Shown in pieces: positions 7,782-16,037 of a DNA stretch of 33,858 bases. Made by a program: the position numbers and the translations under genes. Positions within the stretch are counted from its first letter, which is position 1. Every line of letters starts with the position of its first letter. The notes under the pieces were generated by a model. It did not search any database. It was not told where the DNA came from and saw only the letters and a list, made by a program, of their open reading frames with translations. Origin of the DNA: an uncultured Armatimonadota bacterium (GTDB taxonomy: Bacteria > Armatimonadota > Fimbriimonadia > Fimbriimonadales > GBS-DC); NCBI GenBank assembly GCA_937139515.1, contig CAKZQI010000071.1:1-33858 (forward strand), in the 5' to 3' direction.

Positions 7782-8954
7782 CTAAAAACCGTACTGTGCA
7801 GGGTTCACAGGCTCACCGTTAATGCGCACTTCAAAATGCAGGTGAGGTCCCGTGGAATAGCCAGTACTGCCGACGCGTGCAATCGTTTGTCCCTGCCGAA
7901 CTTCCTGACCCACGCGCACCAGCAGGGCAGAGCAGTGGGCATACAGGGTCGCCACCCCCCCACCATGGTCTATGATGACAGTGTAGCCGTAGCCACGGAT
8001 ATACCCTGCCTCAACGACCACTCCGCTGTCCGCCGCCAAGATTGGGGTTCCTGTCGGAGCGGAGATGTCTATCCCCGTGTGCATTTTACGCACGCGAAAG
8101 ATGGGATGCACACGCATCCCAAAACCTGAGGTCAGGCGTCCATTCACGGGGCGAATAAATCGCCCTGTCCAAGGCTTGTCCGCGCGGGCGCGTCCTGCAC
8201 CGCGCTCCATCAAAGCGCGCAGGCGTCGTGCAATCGCTTGAGACTCGGCTTCCAGCTCGGCAAGCTGGCGTTCGTAGAGCGCTCGCTCGCGGGAGATGTC
8301 TTTGAGGAGTTCGCGTTTCTCGGCTTGAGCATCGGCGAGCTCTATGGCTTGGCTCTTCAGGTCGCCTTCCAGCCCGGCGATTTGGCTCACGAGCGCATCC
8401 ATACGCGCTTTCGCCTTCGCCACTGCCTGTTGGTCGGCGCGTACCTGATCTAAAAGTTCGCGGTCGGTGCGGATAATCTGACGGAGCACATAGCCTCGGC
8501 TACTCAACTCGCGCATGGAGTGCGCTCCCGCCAGCACGCTCAAATAAGAGACCGAACGATGTTTGTAGGCAGAGCGCAATCGCTGGGCAAGCAGATTGTG
8601 CCGACGCTGAAGACGCTGAGTGAGCATCTCAAGGCGCTTGGCGAGTTCCGTTTGCTCCTTTCGGGCGACACTGAGCCGGTTGCGCGTCTGTCGGAGGCGG
8701 TCGGTCACCTGACTGATTTGGCGATCCAGTTCCCCAATGTCTCGTTGTACCTTGCGCTCCTCTCGGCGTTTCTTGTCGATTTCGGTGCGCAGTTTGCCCA
8801 TCTGCCCCTGAATCGTCTGAAGCTCGTTTTGGAGTTTCTGCTGTTGTTGAGTTCGGTCAGTTTGAGCGGGCGCAAGCAGGCATAGAGCAATCAGCACGAT
8901 AGCAAGCCAACTTCCGTGTCGCACGCCTCCCATAGCTCCAGTATACCCGCCCAA
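7782..8954 (-). CDS. EnvC-like murein hydrolase activator, coiled coil plus M23 (LytM) peptidase domain
   Basis: Signal-like N-terminus, long coiled coil (QTDRTQQQQKLQNELQTIQGQMGKLRTEIDKKRREERK...), C-terminal SGFGMRVHPIFRVRKMHTGIDISAPTGTPILAADSGVVVEAGYIRGYGYTVIIDHGGGVATLYAHCS...STGYSTGPHLHFEVRINGEPVNP. Confidence 0.93.
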   Translation of the reverse strand: MGGYTGAMGGVRHGSWLAIVLIALCLLAPAQTDRTQQQQKLQNELQTIQGQMGKLRTEIDKKRREERKVQRDIGELDRQISQVTDRLRQTRNRLSVARKEQTELAKRLEMLTQRLQRRHNLLAQRLRSAYKHRSVSYLSVLAGAHSMRELSSRGYVLRQIIRTDRELLDQVRADQQAVAKAKARMDALVSQIAGLEGDLKSQAIELADAQAEKRELLKDISRERALYERQLAELEAESQAIARRLRALMERGAGRARADKPWTGRFIRPVNGRLTSGFGMRVHPIFRVRKMHTGIDISAPTGTPILAADSGVVVEAGYIRGYGYTVIIDHGGGVATLYAHCSALLVRVGQEVRQGQTIARVGSTGYSTGPHLHFEVRINGEPVNPAQYGF

Positions 8955-8971
8955 TCAAGTAGAATCAAGTC

Positions 8972-9709
8972 ATGCGAACGGGCACTGTGATACTGGCTGG
9001 AGGGGGCGGCACGCCACCAGAAGTTCCACGATTAATCCTCCAACTCGCTGGTGGCGCGAACGCTAAGGTCGTCGTGTTGGCGCACACGCAGGAAGAGATT
9101 GAGCGCGGCGGGCGACGCTCTGCCGAGTTCATCCAAGAAAACGGGGGGCAGAATGTGCGTGCCCCCATCATCACCGACCCCGATGCGCTTGCCGACCTGC
9201 TGAGCGATGCGCGCGCCGTGTGGATACCCGGTGGCGACCAAAATCGCCTAATGGCTCGGCTCGGTGGTTCCGAACGGTTCCTGCGCGCCATACGAGGAGT
9301 TCACGAGAGAGGCGGTGTGGTGGGAGGCACGAGCGCGGGCGCCTCGCTGATGGGAAGCCTGATGCCCACGGGTGAGCAGTCCCCCGACGGTGACCTGAAA
9401 CAAGGCGCCTGCAAAGTGGCGACAGGATTGGGACTGTTGCACAACTGTATTGTAGACCAGCATTTCCTCAAACGCCAGCGTGTGCAACGCCTGTTGTGCG
9501 CCCTCCTGCAAAATCCCGAATGTGTGGGGATAGGGGTGGATGAGGATGCGTGGGCAATCGTGCAGGGCGAGACCCTCACAGCCCACCGGGCACAGGTGTT
9601 GATCGCCCGCGTTGCTGGCAAGGTGCGCCAGTCTCAGGGGATGCTCGGCACGCAAGACCTGCGCCTTCAGATTGTACTGCCGGGCGAGACCGTGCGCTGG
9701 CGGGGCTGA
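8972..9709 (+). CDS. Cyanophycinase-like S51 peptidase
   Basis: GTVILAGGG...AVWIPGGDQNRLM...GVVGGTSAGASLMG...CIVDQHFLKRQRVQRLLCAL...GIGVDEDAW; no signal peptide. Confidence 0.9.
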   Translation: MRTGTVILAGGGGTPPEVPRLILQLAGGANAKVVVLAHTQEEIERGGRRSAEFIQENGGQNVRAPIITDPDALADLLSDARAVWIPGGDQNRLMARLGGSERFLRAIRGVHERGGVVGGTSAGASLMGSLMPTGEQSPDGDLKQGACKVATGLGLLHNCIVDQHFLKRQRVQRLLCALLQNPECVGIGVDEDAWAIVQGETLTAHRAQVLIARVAGKVRQSQGMLGTQDLRLQIVLPGETVRWRG

Positions 9710-9714
9710 CCTCT

Positions 9715-10938
9715 CTAGCTCCAGAGGGCAGAGAGGGGCTGTGCCCACAATCGCTGCCCGAACGGGAGTGTCTCCGAACCGAGATAAAGCACCACACCCG
9801 CCACAAACCGCTCGCCCACCATCTCTCGGAACGCTTCAAGGCTCTTGAAATCGCTTTTAGTGAGCGTGCGACTTGCCTTGACCTCCACTCCCACCAACTC
9901 CCCACTCGCATTTTCCAGCACATAGTCCATCTCTAACCCCTTGTCGGTGCGCAGATGGAACAAACTCATCCGATGCCCTGTGAACTCGATTTTCTTCAGG
10001 ATTTCCAAGCCCACGAAAGTTTCCACGAGTTGACCGCGTAGGAGAGGGTCTTGCTCTATGCGTTCCTCGTTGGCATTCAGAAGGTAGGCACACAGCCCCG
10101 TGTCGTTGAGCAGGATTTTGGGCGTCTTGAGGAGACGCTTGCCCAGATTGGCGTACCACGCTGGGATGCGATAAATCAGGAAGAGCGTTTCCAAAAGGGC
10201 AAGGTAGCGTTGCAAGGTGGTTTGGGGAATCCCCGTCTCACGCGAGAGGCTCGCCACATTCAGCAGCCGAGTGGACAGTGTCGCCAACAGCTGAAGCAAG
10301 CGTGGAAACTCTACAAGTCGCTCAACATCCGCTATTTGTTGCACATCGCGCGTGAGGAGCGTAGCGAGGTAGGCTCGGTACCACTCACTGCGCGCTTCAG
10401 CCCCCAACTCAACGACAGAGGGATAACCTCCTCGCAAAAGGCGCAACCCAAGCCCCATCGGTTCAGGTTGAGACGAGACGGAAGTCTCTCCTGAGAACAC
10501 TCGCTGGAGCCATTCCTCTTGTTGTCCCTCAATCTCCCCTTGTGAAAGCGGGTACAGCGTCGCGATTGCCATCCGCCCAGCGAGACTCTCGGACACCTTC
10601 GGCACGGTGAGGGGGTTGGCTGATCCCGTCAGCAAGAACATCCCCGATTGGCGATGTGCGTCCACCCGCATCTTCAACACACGGAACAGTTCGGGTACAC
10701 GCTGAGCCTCATCCAAAACAGAGCCAGCGGGCAAACTCTCGGCAAAACCCATCGGGTCTTGACTTGCCGAGGCATAAATCAAGGGGTCATCCATCGTGTA
10801 GTATCGGCTTAGAAGCCCTTGTTGGATTAGTTGCTGAGCCAATGTGGTTTTTCCAACCTGACGCGCGCCCTGCAAAAAGACCACTGGAAAGCCCTCCAAA
10901 AGCGATTGAACCCGCCTCTGAACCCACCGCGTGAACAT
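9715..10938 (-). CDS. AAA ATPase with DUF4143 C-terminal domain
   Basis: Walker A FLQGARQVGKTTL; VLDEAQRVPELF; LLTGSANPL; C-terminal GLEMDYVLENASGELVGVEVKAS. Confidence 0.9.
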   Translation of the reverse strand: MFTRWVQRRVQSLLEGFPVVFLQGARQVGKTTLAQQLIQQGLLSRYYTMDDPLIYASASQDPMGFAESLPAGSVLDEAQRVPELFRVLKMRVDAHRQSGMFLLTGSANPLTVPKVSESLAGRMAIATLYPLSQGEIEGQQEEWLQRVFSGETSVSSQPEPMGLGLRLLRGGYPSVVELGAEARSEWYRAYLATLLTRDVQQIADVERLVEFPRLLQLLATLSTRLLNVASLSRETGIPQTTLQRYLALLETLFLIYRIPAWYANLGKRLLKTPKILLNDTGLCAYLLNANEERIEQDPLLRGQLVETFVGLEILKKIEFTGHRMSLFHLRTDKGLEMDYVLENASGELVGVEVKASRTLTKSDFKSLEAFREMVGERFVAGVVLYLGSETLPFGQRLWAQPLSALWS

Positions 10939-10952
10939 GAGGGGATTATACC

Positions 10953-10996
10953 TTCAGTGGGCGAAAATCACCCACTGAATGGGTGAAAATCGCCCA
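10953..10996. promoter_or_regulatory. Tandem palindromes upstream of the DUF4143 ATPase gene (possible operator)
   Basis: ttcagtggg-cgaaaatca-cccactgaa (9-bp perfect arms) followed by tgggtgaaaatcgccca. Confidence 0.45.
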
Positions 10997-11036
10997 CCAA
11001 ACGGAGGATTTTCGCCTAAGAAAGGCTCCACTTACT

Positions 11037-11828
11037 CTAAGTCACCCGTGCTTTGCGAATTATCTTAGAAAACAGACCGGGTGCGAAGCGGTTGATGAGG
11101 AGGGCGAACCCTTCTGGTCCTGCTATAAAGACCTCTTCCTTCTTTTTGTGGATGGCGTCTACTATCCGCTGGGCGACCTTGTTCGGCTCTAAGCCCTTGG
11201 CGATGGAGGGGTCAACCTGCCCATGCTCGGTGCCGTCGCCCCGAAGCGCGTGCTGAGAAACTTCGGTCTTCACAAAGCCGGGACACACTATCGTGACCCG
11301 AATGCCTTGGTCGTAGAGTTCAGCGCGCAGAGCGTTGAAATAGCCGTGGAGGGCGTGCTTGGAGGCGCAGTAGGCGGAGCGAAGCGGCGTGCTGAACTTG
11401 CCCAGCAGACTACTCACGACCACGATATGCCCTCCTTCGTGCTGAAGCATAAACGGAATCACCTGCTTCGTAAGGTGAACCACGCTGAAGTAGTTGAGCT
11501 CCATGATCCGTCGGTCTACCGAGAAGTCGGTCTCCATTACCAGAGAGCGTTGCGAGACGCCTGCGTTGTTCACCAGCACATCTACCTGACCGAAATGTTC
11601 TATGACGGCGCCGACCATTGTTGCGTGGCAATCCAGGTGGGTCATATCAAACGGCAGAAGCAGTATCTTGCCCTCGCCTTTGCAAGCGTTTTTGACCTGC
11701 TCCAGCCGCTCTTGTCGTCGGGCAGTTAGTACAAGGTGGGCGCCTTCGGCGCTGAATGCGTAGGCGAGCGCCTCGCCGATGCCCGAAGACGCCCCCGTAA
11801 TCCAGACAACCTTGTTGCGGAACCGCAT
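11037..11828 (-). CDS. Short-chain dehydrogenase/reductase
   Basis: VVWITGASSGIGEALAYAFSAEG, NNAG, YCASKHA motifs. Confidence 0.93.
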   Translation of the reverse strand: MRFRNKVVWITGASSGIGEALAYAFSAEGAHLVLTARRQERLEQVKNACKGEGKILLLPFDMTHLDCHATMVGAVIEHFGQVDVLVNNAGVSQRSLVMETDFSVDRRIMELNYFSVVHLTKQVIPFMLQHEGGHIVVVSSLLGKFSTPLRSAYCASKHALHGYFNALRAELYDQGIRVTIVCPGFVKTEVSQHALRGDGTEHGQVDPSIAKGLEPNKVAQRIVDAIHKKKEEVFIAGPEGFALLINRFAPGLFSKIIRKARVT

Positions 11829-11830
11829 GC

Positions 11831-12934
11831 TCAGGTGGCTTGGCGTGCCATCGCCGTTTCGGGGAGCGTTTCGCCAAGTCGTGAAGCGATGTCCTCTGGG
11901 TTCTGTGCGACGCGGTACATCTCCTCGCGGGTAATCAGCTTGTGCTGGTATAGGAATAGTAGGTGGTTATCCAGCGAAATCATGCCCAACTGCTGACCCG
12001 TCTGGATTGCCGACTCGATACTGTGAACCTTGCGGTCGCGTATCATGTGCCCGATTGCGGGGGTTACATACATAATCTCGAATGCCGCAACGCGTCCGGG
12101 ACGGTCGGCGCGCGGCAAGAGCAGTTGGGAGATAATCGCCACGAGGTTCGTGCTGAGCTGGACGCGGATTTGTTCCTGTTGTTCGGTAGGAAACACATCC
12201 ACGATGCGCTCTACAGTGCGTGCGGCGCCTGTGGTGTGAACGGTGGAGAACACTAAGTGCCCCGTCTCGGCAGCGGTAATCGCCGCTTGGATGGTCTTCA
12301 GGTCGCGCATCTCACCTACGAGAATCACATCGGGGTCCATACGCAGGGAACGCACCACACCCTCATCAAAGCTGGGCACATCCACCCCCACCTCACGCTG
12401 GCTCACGACCGATTTCTTTGCCGAGTGGAAGTACTCGATCGGGTCTTCCACTGTGATGATGTGGCACTCACGGTTGGCGTTGATGTAGTCAATCATCGTG
12501 GCGAGCGTGGTGGTCTTGCCTGAACCGGTCGGTCCTGTGACTAAGACCAGTCCACGGGGGAGGTGCAGAAGCCGTTTCACATGCTCTGGCAGTCCAATCT
12601 CCTCAAAACCACGCAAGCGGTAGGGTATCAATCGGAAGTTGATGGCGATGGAGCCTTTTTCGTAGTACGCTGCGACACGGAAGCGCGCCTTGGCGTGGGT
12701 GTATCCGAAGTCGGCAGTGCGCACGCGCTCTAACTCGTGGATGGCGCGTGGAGGTGCCACCTCGCGGAACAGGCGCTCGGTGTCGGATGGACTGAGTTCG
12801 CCGTACTCTTCCAAGCGCACCAGGCGTCCGTGCAGGCGTAAAGTCGCAGGCTCGTTCGGCACGATATGGATGTCCGACGCATCGCGTTCAAAACAGATAT
12901 CCAGTAACTGATCCGCAGAAGCAAACTTGAGCAT
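11831..12934 (-). CDS. pilT: Twitching motility ATPase PilT
   Basis: DASDIHIVPNEPATLRLHGRL; Walker A VTGPTGSGKTTTLATMIDYIN; ITVEDPIEYFHSAKKSVVSQREVG; GEMRDLKTIQAAITAAETGHLVFSTVHTTGA. Confidence 0.95.
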   Translation of the reverse strand: MLKFASADQLLDICFERDASDIHIVPNEPATLRLHGRLVRLEEYGELSPSDTERLFREVAPPRAIHELERVRTADFGYTHAKARFRVAAYYEKGSIAINFRLIPYRLRGFEEIGLPEHVKRLLHLPRGLVLVTGPTGSGKTTTLATMIDYINANRECHIITVEDPIEYFHSAKKSVVSQREVGVDVPSFDEGVVRSLRMDPDVILVGEMRDLKTIQAAITAAETGHLVFSTVHTTGAARTVERIVDVFPTEQQEQIRVQLSTNLVAIISQLLLPRADRPGRVAAFEIMYVTPAIGHMIRDRKVHSIESAIQTGQQLGMISLDNHLLFLYQHKLITREEMYRVAQNPEDIASRLGETLPETAMARQAT

Positions 12935-13181
12935 CGATGCCCTCCTATAGAGATTAGGATTCGGGGGGTGGAAGCGATTTCCTGCTATTACCCGCCGTGC
13001 CGTGTGCCGTTGGGGTCGTGAACCCCAAGAGTCCTATTTGAGGGATCCGACCTGCCTCGCGATTCGTCTCAGGGACGCTCCCACTTGGCTTGAGGTCTTG
13101 ACCCTCCGCCAATTTAGGCGACGGTTCGACCCACCTCGGGCATCACGCACACGGCAGGCTACCAAGAGTATACCTTGCCTA

Positions 13182-13621
13182 CTACTGAGAAGTTCCCCAC
13201 CGTCGGCTCATCAAGGCATCGATGCTCCAGCGTCCCCCGCCCACTAAGAACTGTGCTACGAACACCGCAAGGTAGAGCAGGGCGAGTTCCTTCTCGCGAA
13301 AAGGGTCGGCACCGTGTTGCATAAACCCTGCGACCACCATCGTGAAAGCGAGCATCAGCGCCATCGGGCGCGTAAGGAACCCCACTGCAATCAGAATCCC
13401 GCCAATCGCCTCCGCGAAGCCTGCAAGCCAAGCGAACAGGGCAGGCGCAGGAAACCCCAAGTTTTCTACAACCCCTACGAACCGCTCAGGAGGAGGAAAC
13501 TTGCCGAAGCCGTGCGCAAAACTCATCGCCAAACCCGAAAAGAGACGCAGAACCAACCACCAAAGTTCGCCAGAGGACTGGAAAAATCGGAAGTCCCCAT
13601 CAGCCACTGAAAAGCCTTCAT
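13182..13621 (-). pseudogene. DoxX family membrane protein, apparent 1-nt frameshift near N-terminus
   Basis: LWWLVLRLFSGLAMSFAHGFGKFPPPERFVG...GGILIAVGFLTRPMALMLAFTMVVAGF is DoxX-like; a DoxX-like N-terminus MKAFQWLMGTSDFSSPLANFG lies in another frame starting at 13621 with GGAGAG upstream. Confidence 0.65.
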
Positions 13622-13699
13622 AACGCTCTCCAGTGTACCCCACGAGGGAACCGTTTACTGATTTCTCTTCACAGTCCTCCTCCACACATCTGCCCGTCT

Positions 13700-14923
13700 T
13701 CAGATGGGCTTGATGTACCGCCTCGGAATACCCCAAGGGGCGCGCCAGTTTCTGCTGAAGAGGGCAGTGGCGTTCCGACTGCCGATGACCTGACAGCGTT
13801 TGGCATCCCAGCGTATCGTTTCGCCCGTGCGATAAGCAATATTGCCCAGCAGGGGCACAATCGTAGAGCGTACGCCTGCCTCCACATCACACGCCAGAGG
13901 GGTGCCCTCACGAATAGCGGCAAGGAAGTTCTCGGCGTGGGGTTCACTCTGTGCCGAGCCACCGCGTTTGTAAGCGGGCATTCGGTCGCCATCGGGATGA
14001 ACTTCCAGTCCGCCTCGGTCCACGAACAGGCTCCCGTTCGTGCCAAAGAACATCGTGCCGTAGCCGCGCCCGTTCATCGGGTAGCCGTTTGCCGCACGGT
14101 GCGAGTAGACCAGCACCCAATCCTTGAATCGGTACAGACATTCCACCGTGTCGGGCGTTTCGCGATTATCGCGCACTGCAAACTTACCTCCCGTGGCGCT
14201 GATTTCCAGCGGGTCGGTCTCGTTCATCGCCCACAGCGCAATATCCATCAGATGGACACCCCAGTCGGCGACCTTCCCCCCAGCATAGTCCCAGAACCAT
14301 CGGAAGTGGTAGATACAGCGGTTGCGATTGTAGGGGCGCATCGGGGCAGGTCCAAGCCACATATTCCAGTCCAGTCCTGGTGGGGTGGGTTCATCGGGCG
14401 GGTTGCCGATTCCATCGGGCGTCTCGTTGCCCACATTCCAGCAGTGTACCATCGTGATTTTGCCGAGCCTGCCAGATCGCACGATTTCAATCGCCTCTTT
14501 GAAGTGTTCGCCACTGCGCTGTTGTAGTCCGATTGATACCACGCGCTTATGCTCGCGTGCAGCGTGAACCATCGCCAGACCCTCGGCGATGTTGTGCATC
14601 GCGGGCTTCTCGCAGAACACATGCTTGCCCGCCTCGCACGCATCAATCGTCATCTTAGCGTGCCAGTGGTCGGGGGTGGCGACTACCACCGCGTCGATAT
14701 CCTTGCGCTCTAAGACCCGCTGGTAGTCGGTGTGAGCTTCTAAGTCTTGGCGTCCTGTCATCGTGCGGAACTCGTCGATGTGTTTCTGGTACACATCGGC
14801 GATTGCCACAATCGTACATTGATTTTTCAGCCGATCGAACTGTCCGTAGTGGTGGCGCCCAATCCCGCCACAACCGATAATCGCTATCTGTATCTTCTCA
14901 TTTGCACTCAGTCGCCTGCGCAT
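13700..14923 (-). CDS. Gfo/Idh/MocA family oxidoreductase
   Basis: IQIAIIGCGGIGRHHYGQF; DAVVVATPDHWHAKMTIDACEAGKHVFCEKPAMHNIAEG; start at ATG 14923 with AGGAGG upstream. Confidence 0.92.
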   Translation of the reverse strand: MRRRLSANEKIQIAIIGCGGIGRHHYGQFDRLKNQCTIVAIADVYQKHIDEFRTMTGRQDLEAHTDYQRVLERKDIDAVVVATPDHWHAKMTIDACEAGKHVFCEKPAMHNIAEGLAMVHAAREHKRVVSIGLQQRSGEHFKEAIEIVRSGRLGKITMVHCWNVGNETPDGIGNPPDEPTPPGLDWNMWLGPAPMRPYNRNRCIYHFRWFWDYAGGKVADWGVHLMDIALWAMNETDPLEISATGGKFAVRDNRETPDTVECLYRFKDWVLVYSHRAANGYPMNGRGYGTMFFGTNGSLFVDRGGLEVHPDGDRMPAYKRGGSAQSEPHAENFLAAIREGTPLACDVEAGVRSTIVPLLGNIAYRTGETIRWDAKRCQVIGSRNATALFSRNWRAPWGIPRRYIKPI

Positions 14924-14988
14924 AGTGCCTCCTGAATGAGGTGTTTCTTGATTGTCCTCAAGAATCCTGCAAGAGGTAAAATTTATAG

Positions 14989-15010
14989 TGAAGCGCAACG
15001 AAGCGCTTCA
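14989..15010. promoter_or_regulatory. Inverted repeat TGAAGCGC-AACGAA-GCGCTTCA in divergent intergenic region
   Basis: 8-bp perfect arms, contains GAAGCGCTTC, adjacent to AAGGAGG SD of the 15022 gene and just after a TATAGT hexamer. Confidence 0.5.
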
Positions 15011-15021
15011 AGGAGGGTTCT

Positions 15022-15600
15022 ATGCGCAAGATACTGATGTTGGTTGGGGACTTTGTAGAGGACTACGAAGTGATGGTCCCATTCCAAGCACTTCAGATGC
15101 TCGGCTGTGAGGTTCACGCCGTGTGCCCCGGCAAGCGTGCTGGGCAGAAGGTGCGCACGGCTGTCCACGACTTTGAAGGCGACCAGACCTATAGCGAGAA
15201 ACCTGGTCACAACTTCACGCTCAACTACTCTTTCGACGAGGTGAACCCTGCGAACTATGACGCGCTTGTTATCCCCGGCGGGCGCGCTCCGGAATACATT
15301 CGGCGCGATGCCAAGGTGCTGGAGATGGTTCGGCACTTCTTTGATGCGAACAAGCCCGTTGCTTCCATCTGCCATGGGCTTCAGGTGCTGACCGCTGCAG
15401 GTGTGATGAAAGGGCGCACTGCCACAGCGTATCCTGCGGTCGGCCCCGAGTTGACGCTGGCAGGGGCGCATTATGAAGAAGTGCCTGCGGACAAGGCGGT
15501 TCTGGATGGCAAGCTCGTCACCGCGCCTGCTTGGCCCGCCCATCCCGACTGGTTGGCGAAATTTATGCAAGTTCTGGGCTTGCGCGTCGTGAGTGACTGA
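15022..15600 (+). CDS. DJ-1/PfpI family protein
   Basis: [36 protein letters not shown]...[14 protein letters not shown]...[31 protein letters not shown]. Confidence 0.93.
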   Translation: MRKILMLVGDFVEDYEVMVPFQALQMLGCEVHAVCPGKRAGQKVRTAVHDFEGDQTYSEKPGHNFTLNYSFDEVNPANYDALVIPGGRAPEYIRRDAKVLEMVRHFFDANKPVASICHGLQVLTAAGVMKGRTATAYPAVGPELTLAGAHYEEVPADKAVLDGKLVTAPAWPAHPDWLAKFMQVLGLRVVSD

Positions 15601-15660
15601 TGAGGATGTTTGAAAAATAGCTGGGGGTCCTCGTACCTTGTTCACGCCTCGTCTTTCCAG

Positions 15661-15764
15661 AGAACCTTATCCCACTTTCTCCCCCCTCTCTGCTTGTGGA
15701 GAGGGGGGAGAAGCGGGGCGTCTCCCCTCTCCGTAAACGGAAAAGGGGCAAGGGGGTGAGGTCA
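15661..15764 (+). repeat. Two-hairpin C/G-rich repeat element (family 3), intergenic copy
   Basis: cccccctctctgcttgtggagagggggg...cccctctccgtaaacggaaaagggg...gggggtgaggt; homologous to 27371-27473, also evident from the minus-frame translation TSPPCPFSVYGEGRRPASPPSPQAERG. Confidence 0.85.
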
Positions 15765-15802
15765 AAACCGATTTTTCAACCCCCCTTATGCCCTCTGAAC
15801 GT

Positions 15803-15925
15803 GCTTGAAAAATCGTGGCACGGGCATCCTGCCCGTGAACGAAAACAGGTGCGGACACGGTGAGCATTCTTGGGCAAGATGCCCAAGCCACGAGCGGGCA
15901 AGATGCCCGCGCTCCCAGCATTACC
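15803..15925 (+). repeat. Composite GC-rich hairpin repeat (family 2), copy 2
   Basis: cttgaaaaatcgtggCACGGGCATCCTGCCCGTG...TTGGGCAAGATGCCCAA...GCCACGAGCGGGCAAGATGCCCGCGCTCCCAGC. Confidence 0.85.
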
Positions 15926-15943
15926 AAACACCCTCATGCCCCC

Positions 15944-15972
15944 TTGACAATCGCCCAAAAATGTGCTATAAT
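15944..15972 (+). promoter_or_regulatory. Consensus sigma70-type promoter for the LacI-family regulator
   Basis: TTGACA (15944-15949), 17-bp spacer, TATAAT (15967-15972). Confidence 0.88.
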
Positions 15973-15977
15973 AGGGA

Positions 15978-16024
15978 TGGAAGCGCTTCCAAAAGTTTCA
16001 GGCGAGATGATGGAAGCGCTCCTA
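15978..16024 (+). promoter_or_regulatory. Two putative LacI-family operators
   Basis: TGGAAGCGCTTCCA (15978-15991, perfect 14-bp palindrome) and TGGAAGCGCTCCTA (16011-16024), centres 33 bp apart. Confidence 0.82.
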
Positions 16025-16037
16025 TGAGCTGAGGACA

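Noticed and set aside
7325-7822. ORFs 7325..7648 minus and 7475..7822 plus
   Set aside because: Translations are repetitive (CHSERSEES.., FFASLRMT..) and derive from the palindromic repeats, not from genes.
8972-9709. Cyanophycin metabolism locus
   Set aside because: Only a cyanophycinase-like peptidase is present; no cyanophycin synthetase in the window, so no pathway claim is made.
9715-10938. DUF4143 ATPase as a defense gene
   Set aside because: This ATPase family is widespread with unclear function and there is no associated nuclease or other defense gene next to it.
12960-13170. Possible tRNA (cggttcgaccca T-loop-like string)
   Set aside because: No consistent T-stem or acceptor pairing could be built on either strand.
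15563-15958. Minus ORFs between the PfpI-like gene and LacI
   Set aside because: Composed of repeat-derived peptides; used only as evidence for homology with the pgl insert.
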